From assembly GCA_965207585.1 (NCBI GenBank), contig CBDBMT010000003.1, positions 1,426,001-1,490,000 on the forward strand: 64,000 nucleotides of DNA, read 5' to 3'. Every line of letters starts with the position of its first letter. Position 1 is the first letter of the stretch. Source of the stretch: Bin87 sp965207585 (GTDB lineage Bacteria; Chloroflexota; Dehalococcoidia; Lucifugimonadales; UBA3495). This document shows positions 19,501-28,500 of the stretch, piece by piece. The notes under the pieces were generated by a model. It worked only from the letters and a program-made list of their open reading frames with translations. It was not told the origin of the DNA and searched no databases. Made by a program: the position numbers and the translations under genes.

Positions 19501-22500
19501 GTCGTCATTCTGGTCGTAGTCGGTCGCGCCGGCCGGCGCCGTCAGCGCCACCCCGACCTCGGTCCCGACGTTTTGGAAGTACGAGAGCACCTCGGCAGGG
19601 ATAGGCCATGTGAAACTTTGGCTACCCGCGATTTCGTCGTCACGACGGTCCACCGCCGTCCCTATGGTTGCGTCGGCCAGGACGAAGTCGTGCGTACCCA
19701 CCGTGAACGTCCCAAGACCCAGAACACCCTCGGGCAAAGCTAGGTTCAAAGCGAAGGCGATGGTGCTAGGAGTCGCAATGATGCTTATAACTTCGTTGTT
19801 CGCGCCGGCATAATTGAACTCGGCATCACTCAAAGCGCCGGTTTCGCCTTTATAATAGCCCCGGCTTCCATTCCGAGCCGCGACAGTCAGCGTCGCGCAC
19901 CAGACCTCCCCGGCGTCGCAGTCGGTGTCGCCCGCCTCCAGCGACGATGCCACGTCCACCGGCTCGGTGGTCAGGTCGATTGGCGTGGCCGAGGTGGTTC
20001 CGCTGGCCCGCACCGTAACGGCCAGGGTGGCGTCCGCGTCAAAGTCCGCGCCGTCGTGGGCCAGGGCCAGGGTCGCCCTGGTGGGCGCGTTGCGAGTGAC
20101 GCTGTCGATGCTCAGGCCGGGAACGTCCGTTTCCAGGTCGAAGTCGTCGGCGCCGAGGTTCGCCTCCGAGCGGTAGATGGCGTCCGTCAGTTGGACTGCC
20201 AGCGTGGCGCCGTCCAGGTTCCCCTCGGTCAGCGGGTCGCCGGCGCTCCCACCGTCCGGGGTGACCTCGGCGATGGCGGCCGAGGGTCCGGACTCCACCT
20301 CGTCCGTGGGCAGGCTGACGAGCCGCTCCATGGATCCGGCGTCGTCGGTGAAGGTCACCTGCACCCGGATACGAGAGTCCACGTGTTCGGACGTCAGCAG
20401 CAGGGTCGGCTCGTTGCTGCCGGCGAACCGCCAGGAGTCGTCGCCGAGCTTGCTCTGCCAGCGATACTGGTACTCAGCGTTGACCAGGCCGTCCGGGTCG
20501 GCGATGTCCCCCGGCGTCGCGCTGAGGGTGTAGCCCGTCTGCAGGGTGCCGCTGACGTCGGGCCGGCCGGTGGCGGGATTGTTCTCCTCGATGACCAGCC
20601 GGAAAGCGCCGCCGGGGGCGTCGAAGGTCTGGCCGATCGCGGTAGGGCGGAATGCCTCCTCGAAATTGTTGTCCAGCCTGACGGTGCCGCCGCCGGTCCA
20701 ACTGAGCGTGTCGCCGGCCGCCAGGGCCGGGTAGTCGATGGCGGCAGACGACGAACGAATAAGGGCCACGGAGTCTGGTCCGGGGTCAGCGTTAGCCAGT
20801 GTCATGGCCGTCGCCGTCGCGAATGGCGTCATATCGTTCTTGCTTAAACCAACGCCCGGTCCGCTCAGGGGCAGTTGTCTATTGAGTGAGGCGCTGTAGT
20901 CCAGCGAAAATTCGCCGACAGCAGCAGAGAAAGTGGTCGCCCACTGCCATGAAGAAACAACCAGCGCCGGACCGCGCAAAATTGCCTCAACGTGAGATGC
21001 GCTGGGCATTGACTCCCCGTCCGGCACGGTCCAGGAGCCGGAGGCTCGGTAGCTGACGGTTGGGGAGCCGGTGTTGCCGCGCAGCGTCAGCGTCAGCCTG
21101 GGCTGGCGCGGTGGAGCCGTCAGCACCTCGGAGAGGCCGTAGATCCTGGCATTGTTGGTTTTGGTGCGATTTTCGCCGGAACTCAACTCGTCTCCGGACG
21201 TCGCCGGTCGCCCGATCCGGATCCCGTTACTTGAGCCTCCACTTCCCAGTTCTCTGTTGTTGACGCCCACGCCGGATGAAGAGGAGCCGGTAAATACCGC
21301 CGGGTTTCCTGAAATCAGTTCCCCGTCTTCATTTCTCGGCTCCTGCGAATCCCAGTCGCCGTTGTAGAAATCTCCGTAATGGTCCGCTACTTTCTCGCCG
21401 AGGTAGTAGTAGATCGGCGCGTCATCCACGCGGGCCACGCCGGGGCATTGGCTATCCGCAGTATGGGTTAGCGTGTTGCAGCGGGCGTCCACGCTCTCGG
21501 TGGAGCCGAGCGCCTTGAAGTCGGCGCCGGCGAGGGCGGGTACGGTATCGGCCCGATTTTGAACGAAGGTATTGTAATTACCGATATTGGGGTTAGAGGC
21601 TTCGCGGGCGTTGGAGGTCACGAACAGGACGCGGTACTTATCGCCCGCCTGAAGGTTGGGCGGCGCCCAGTCGATGATGACCGGCGCGGTCAGCACCTCG
21701 GAGAGGGCGTAGAACCTGCTCGGGGTGTTCTGACTGACGACAGCGCTCCCTCTCCGCAGTTCCGCGCCGGCGGTCGTTGCCTGGCCCTGCTGAACTTCTG
21801 AATCGCCGAGAGCGTACCCGGAACGCGTCGCGCCGCTCCTGACGCTCCCGGTGTGCACGTCCACGGTTCCGCTGATGATCTGCCCGTTCCGGTCCCGCGG
21901 TTGTTGGGAATCCCAGCCGTCGGCGTCGTACAGGTCCGCGTAGTCATCCGCCACCTTGTGGCCCTGGTAGTAGTAGATGGGTTCGCCCGCACCGTCAACG
22001 TTCTGGTTGGTGTCGGTGTTGTTCCGCGCGTGCACGTCCGCGGTGGAGCCGAGAATCTTGAAGGTGATGCCGGCGAAGGGGTTGCCGGCGGCGTTGTCGG
22101 CCTGCCCCTGGACGATGGTGTTGTAGCTGTCGATGCTGCTGTGGGTAGCCGTGAGCTCTCCCGTGAGGAACAGGATGCGGTATTTCTCGCCGGGTTGGAC
22201 GTCGGGCGGAACGATGCCGTTCCACGTCAGGACCGAGTCGGTTTCCGACCACACCACGGAGTCGCCGTTGGCGTTGGTCGCCTTCACTCGGTAGGAGTAG
22301 GTCGCCCCGCCGGTCAGCCCGGTCTGGGAAAGAGTCGCCGTCGTGCCGCTGTGGGACTGGTCTACCCAGGTGCCGCCGTGGTCCTCGCTGCGCTCCACCG
22401 TGTAGCCGGTGATGGCGCTGCCGCCGTCGTCGGGCGCAGTCCAAGTCAGCGTGACGGTGTCGGCGGCAGTCACTTCCGCGCTCACCCCTTGCACCCGGGC

Positions 22501-25500
22501 CGGCAGGTTGCGTCCCTGGTCCCCGAACTCGGCCGCCGTGGCCGTGCCGTCGCCGTCGGTGTCGAACTTCAGCGCCGGGTAGCGGCCGGCGTCGCCGAAG
22601 TCCCATACGCCAGAGTCCCAGGTGGCGTAGATGCCGGTGGCGGAGGTGGGCGCCTGCAGCTGGGTGGTGGTTAGGCCCTCGGGGCTGTCGGTGTCGGCGT
22701 CGTCGGCAATGCCGCTGGTGTCCGCGTCCCAGTAACTGGCAGTGATTGTGCCCCCGAGATTAAGCCTTCCCACCAGCCCGCCGAGGTTGTTGCGGCCGCT
22801 GACGCTGCCCGTGGCGTAGCTGTCGGTAATGCTGCCGCCGTCCGCTAGTCCGAGCAGCCCGCCGACATACCTGTTGCCGGAAACGCTGGCAGTGGCGTAG
22901 CTGTCGGCGATGCTGGCGGCAGAGCTATACCCGACCAGCCCGCCGACATTGTTGTGGCTGCCGGACACACTGCCCGAGGCGTAGCTGGCGCTGATCCTGC
23001 CACTGGAGGCGCCGACCAGCCCGCCGACGCGTATCTGACCGGTAACGTGAGCGTCCACAATGCCCACGTTCCGAATCTCCGAGTTGGCGCTCGCATTGCC
23101 GAACAGCCCCACGTGAGTTTCACTGCCGCGATTGATGAACAGGTTGCCGATGGCGCGGCCGTTGCCCTCGAGGGTGGCGGAGAATTGCGATGTACTGCTG
23201 GTCCCGATGGGCTCCCAGCCGCTGCCGGCATTGTAGTAGGCGTCGTCGGCATCGCCCACGCCGTTGGTGTGGGTGGCGCCGTCGTCGTCGGTGTCGAAGT
23301 CCAGGTCGGCCATGAGCTCGTAGCCCCGGCAGGATGTGGTGGTCCCCGGGGTGTTCGGGTCGTCCCAGCCGCAGCCCATGCCGGCAATCGGGTCCGGGAA
23401 GGCGGCGGCGTAGTCGTCGCTGTTGGCGGAAACCGGGTCTCCGTCGCCGTCTAGGTCCCAGCGCACGGCGTTCATCTGGGCGAGGTCGGCGATTTCAATC
23501 AGCCCGTCGTCGTCTACGTCGTAGTCGTTGACGGGCACCGTCAGCACCTCGGACAGGGCGTATAACCGGCCAGATAGAGCGCGCGGGGCCGTCGCAGAGC
23601 TTCTTAGTTCAAGGCCGCTGGCGTTTGGCTGCCCATACGTCACGGTGCCGGCGGAACCCAGCTCCAGGCCGGACGCGCCCGTACCGTTCGCCTCGGACCC
23701 GGTCCATATACGTTCGCCGCTACCTATCGCCGCTCCAACGTGGTTCCTGGGTTTTTGCGAATCCCAGTCGCCGTCGTAGAAATCCGAGTAATGGTCCGCT
23801 GCCCTCTTGCCCCGGTAGTGGTAAATCGGCACGTCATCCACGCGGGCCACGCCGGGGCAATGGGAGTCCTGCCGGTGGGTTTGCGTGTTGCAGCGCGCGT
23901 CCACATCCGCGGTGGAACCGAGCGCCTTGAAGGTGATGTCGGCGAGGGCGGTTACCTCGTTGGCCTGATCCTGGACGAAATTGTTGTACGCGTTGATGTT
24001 GGAGCTTTGGGCATTTCTGGTAGTGCTGGTCACGAACAGGATGCGGTATTTGTCACCCTCGTCAAGGTCGGTCGGGACGATGCCGAGCCACGCCCCCGAC
24101 GTCGTGGCCCGCGTGCCCGAGGCCGACCAAGGGCCATTGCCGTTGGCGTTGTTCGCCCGTACCTGCACCTGGTAGGTCGTACCCGCCGTCAGGCCCGTAA
24201 TCGTGTGGCTGGTGGCCGTGCCGTCGTAGCCGGCGTTGGTGAACGAGCCGGAACTGCCGACGCGGTAGCGCACGTCGTAGTCGCTGATGGGCGGCACGGG
24301 GGTGAACGGCGCCGTCCAGGTCACCGCCAGGGAGTTTCGCGTTACCGCGCCGAAGGTGGGCGCGGCCGGCGCCAGGGGCACCAGGGCCGGCAACATCGTG
24401 TTGATATTGGAAGCGAGCGTCTGGAACGTCTGGTCAGCTATCTTCGTTGTGCACGCCGAGTCGTAGTACACCCGGAATCGGTAACTGGTGTTGGAGTCCA
24501 GGTTCTCGATGTCGACGTACCGGGCGGAGGCGACCTCGGTGCAAGCCTGGTGGTCCAGCCGGTACCACCAGCTGGATTGGTCGTACTCGCCGGTGAGCAT
24601 GGCCCGGGCCGAATCCCGCGTCCTGACGAACTGCAGACCGGGGTCGGGGATGTTCAGTACATCCACTGTCAAATAATCGGTGTCGAAGTCGCCGTCCGGC
24701 GCCTCCACGGTCAGCGAGACGACGTATTGCTTGTCCTGCGTCAAGTCGTTGGGCACCTCGAAACTGGTCCGCTTTCCACTGGTTGCGGAAAGCGTCAGGC
24801 CGTCGCTGATGCTCCAGGTGTAGGTCAGGTCACTGGCATCATAGGATGGATCGCTGCTCAGGCTCCCGTCCACGGTGACGGCGCCGCTGCCCTCCTGAAC
24901 CACCGCGTCCTCCAGGTCCGTGACCACGCCGTTCTCGTCCACCACCCTTGCCCGCGCCGTGGGGAGACGGCTATCGAGCAGCCTGAAGGTTGCGGACGCC
25001 AGCTGGGCGGTCGCGCAGTTGGCGCCGGCGTTCACGCTGACGCCGTACTCCGCGCCGCGAGTGAGGCTGGTGAATTCGATGGAGCCTTCCCCGACGGTGA
25101 CCGCCGACTCGTCCTCCGGAGTGTCCGGGTTGTCGGCGGGGCCGGCGGCGTTGTACTGCGTGCAACTCGAAGCGTTCGGGCTGGCCGTTGGCTGGAGGGC
25201 GATCCACCAGTCGGCGCCGTACGGGTAGTTGGTGAAACCGACGTCGGCGCTGGATTCCCCGATATTTTCGACGCTCAGGGTGACCCCCGATCCCGTCTCA
25301 GCTCCGGCCACGTTGTCTATGATGTAGCCGGTCGCCGTCGCCCGGTTCAACGTTATGCTCGTGGGCTGGGGATTGCTCAGCGTCACCGTGAAGGTCTCGT
25401 AGCTCTCGACCGCGGTGTCGCCGGCCACGGCGACGGTGATGGTCTGGCTGGTCTCGTTCGCCGCGAAGGTCAGCTGCCCCGACTTGGCGGTGTAGTCGGA

Positions 25501-28500
25501 GCCCGCGGTGGCGGTGCCGTCGGCGGTGGCGTAGTCCACCGTCACCTCCTCGGCGTTGGCCGGGTTCAGGGTCGCGGTGAACGTCAGGTCTGTGCTCCCG
25601 CTGTCGCCCTCGGTAACGGTCGCGTCGGCGATGGAGAGCCCAGGGGTGGCCACCGTCGGCAGCGGGACGCTCGATACGAGCTCAAAGGTCAACCTTTTGT
25701 CGGGGTCACGATTACTCGAGCCGTAGAAGCCCCCGCTTATCGCCCACACGTAGGCGCTGCTGTCATCGGCCTTCTCACTGTTGGTGAATCTAAACACGTT
25801 AGTAGCGCTGGACTCCTCCGGACTCTCGTGGATGCTCAGCTGGCTGAGCGCCGCCTGGGGCAGGTCCTGGTCCAGCGTCAAACTCAGAAACCAATCGTCA
25901 ATGCCGGTTAGGCCCCACCGGACGCTTTGCACCGTGTAGTCCGTGCCGTCCAGGGTGAAGCCGGGGTCGCTGACGTAGCCGTATTTGTCTTTATCGCCGC
26001 ATTGTCCGCTGGCCGGACGGCAGTAGCCGCGGGGTGAGTAGGGTATGAGGGGATCATCCTCGATCTCCCCACCCACCAGCAGCGTGGCGCACCAGCGCGC
26101 CGCGGCGCTGCAGGTTGCGGGCGGCGACGGCTCGTCGTCCGTGGCCGTAACCGTAACCGAGGGCGCGGTCACGAAGTCGTACCCGCCGTCCGAAACCGCG
26201 TGGGCGATGATCGCGGTGCGGGCCGGGTCGTTGTACCGGTCGTCGTCCACGCCGGTTGCCGTGACCGTCTGCTCCGTCTCCCAGTCGCCGGTGGTGAAGC
26301 TCAGCGTCGCCGGCGAGACCGTGGCCACGCCGGTGTCGTCGCTGGTCAGCGCGATGTTCACCGTGCCCGACGGCGCTCCGTCCAGCGTCACCGTGTACTC
26401 CGTCGCGCCGCCGTCCTCCGCCACCTCGACCGTCGTCGTGGATACGGTCACGCTCCGGCCGCAGAAGGGCAGCATCAGCTGCTGGAAGTCGTTGTTGGCG
26501 ATGGATTCCCATTCAACCGGAACGCACCCGGTCAACCGATTCCCGCTGAGTGTCAAATTATCCAAACTGTTCAGGGTGGCGCCCAACTCTGGCGGTATGG
26601 AGCCGCTCAGGTCGTTATTAGAGAGCCACAGAAGCGTCAGGTTGGTGAGACTGCCCAACTGGGTTGGTATCACGCCAGTCAGTTGATTGTCATTGAGGGT
26701 CAGCGCTGTCAGGTTGGTGAGACTGCCCAACTCGGTTCGTATCCCGCCAGTCAGTTGATTGTCATGGAGGCCCAGGGCTGTCAGGTTGGTGAGACTGCCC
26801 AAAACCGACGGTATCTGGCCGCTGAGTTTGTTGTGCCCGAGATCAAGGTGTTCCAACATGTCCAGGTCGCTCAGCTGGACCGGTATTTCGCCTTCAAGTT
26901 GATTGCTGCTGAGGCTCAGATGGGTAACGCGGCCGTCGCCGTCAACGGTCACGCCGCGCCATTCGCCGATGGGCTGCGCGCTCTTCCAGCCGGCGCTGTG
27001 AGCCCAGCCGTCGCCGTTGGTGGCGTCGTACACCGCGATCAGCGTGTCGCGGTCCACGGAGTGCGTCTTGCCGGCGGTGGCGGCCGCGGCGCTCTTACTG
27101 GGGCCTTCGGCGTCGGTGTAGGACGCCGTGGCCTGCAGCTGGTGAGCGTAGTCGGCGCCGGTGGGCGTGTACCCGGCGTTCGTCGCGCCGGCGATGTCGG
27201 TCCAGGTGCTGCCGTCGGAGGAGCGCGCCCACTGCCAGGTCGCGCCGGTGACGCCGCCGTCCGGGTCGGTCAGCGCGGCCGTCAACGCGACGTCCACCTT
27301 CGGTTGCGCCGGGGAAATGGTCACTACCCCAGGTTCGTTCACGTTGGTGACGTTGATGGTAACGGCGATGGTGTCGGTGAGGCCGCTGCCGTCGGTGACG
27401 GTCACGGTGACGTCGTACTGATTCTTGGTCTCGAAGTCCAGGGCGGCGGCGGTCCGGAGCTGGCCGCTGGTGGACACGATGGCGAAGGACGCCCCGTCGG
27501 TGCCGCCCAGCGAGTAAGTCAGCGTGTCCCCGGAGTCCGGGTCCGTGGCCGACACCGCAGCGCCGATGTCCTGGCCCGCGGCGGTGTTCTCAGCCACCGT
27601 CCGGCTGGCCTCCGCACCCTCACCGAAGGCCGGCGGCTCGTTCACGTCGGTGACGTTGATGGTCACGTCAATGGTGTCGGTGAGGTCGCCGTCGGTGACC
27701 GTCACCGTGACGTTGTATTCATGCTTGTCCTCGAAGTCCAGGGCGGCGGCGGTCCGGATCTGGCCGGTGGTGGAGACGATGCCGAATGACGCGGCGTCGT
27801 CCCCGCCCAACGAGTAGGTCAGCGTGCCCCCGGCGTCCGGGTCGGTGGCCGCCACCGGGTTGCCGATGTCTTGGCCCGACGCCGTGTTCTCTGGCACGGT
27901 CCGGCTGGCCTCCGTACCCTCAGCGAAGGCTGGCGCCTCGTTCACGTCGGTGACGTTGATGGTCACGTCAATGGTGTCGGTGAGTTCGCCGTCGGTGACG
28001 GTCACCGTGACGTTGTATTCATGCTTGTCCTCGAAGTCCAGCGCCGCCTTGGTCTGGAGCTGGCCGCTGGCTGAGTCGATGGCGAAGGTCGCCGCGTCGG
28101 TCCCGCCCAGTGAGTAGGTCAGCGTGTCCCCGGTGTCCGGGTCCGTGGCCGACACCGGGTTGCCGATGTCCTGGCCCGCCGCCGTGTTCTCCGCCACGGT
28201 GCGGCTGGCTTCCGTGCCCTCATCGAAGGCCGGCGGCTCGTTAGGGGGATCGGGCGTCGCCGAGGCGGTCTCCGACCACACCACCGAGTCGCCGTTGGCG
28301 TTGGTCGCCTTCACCCGGTAGGAGTAGGTCGTTCCGGGGGTCAACCCGCTCTGGGCGAGGGAGGCCGTCGTGCCGCTGTGGGACTGGTCCGCCCAGCTGG
28401 CGCCGTCGTCCTCGCTGCGCTCCACCGTGTAGCCGGTAATGGCGCTGCCGCCGTCGTCCGGCGCGTCCCAGGTCAGCGTGACGGCGTCGGTAGAAGTCGC

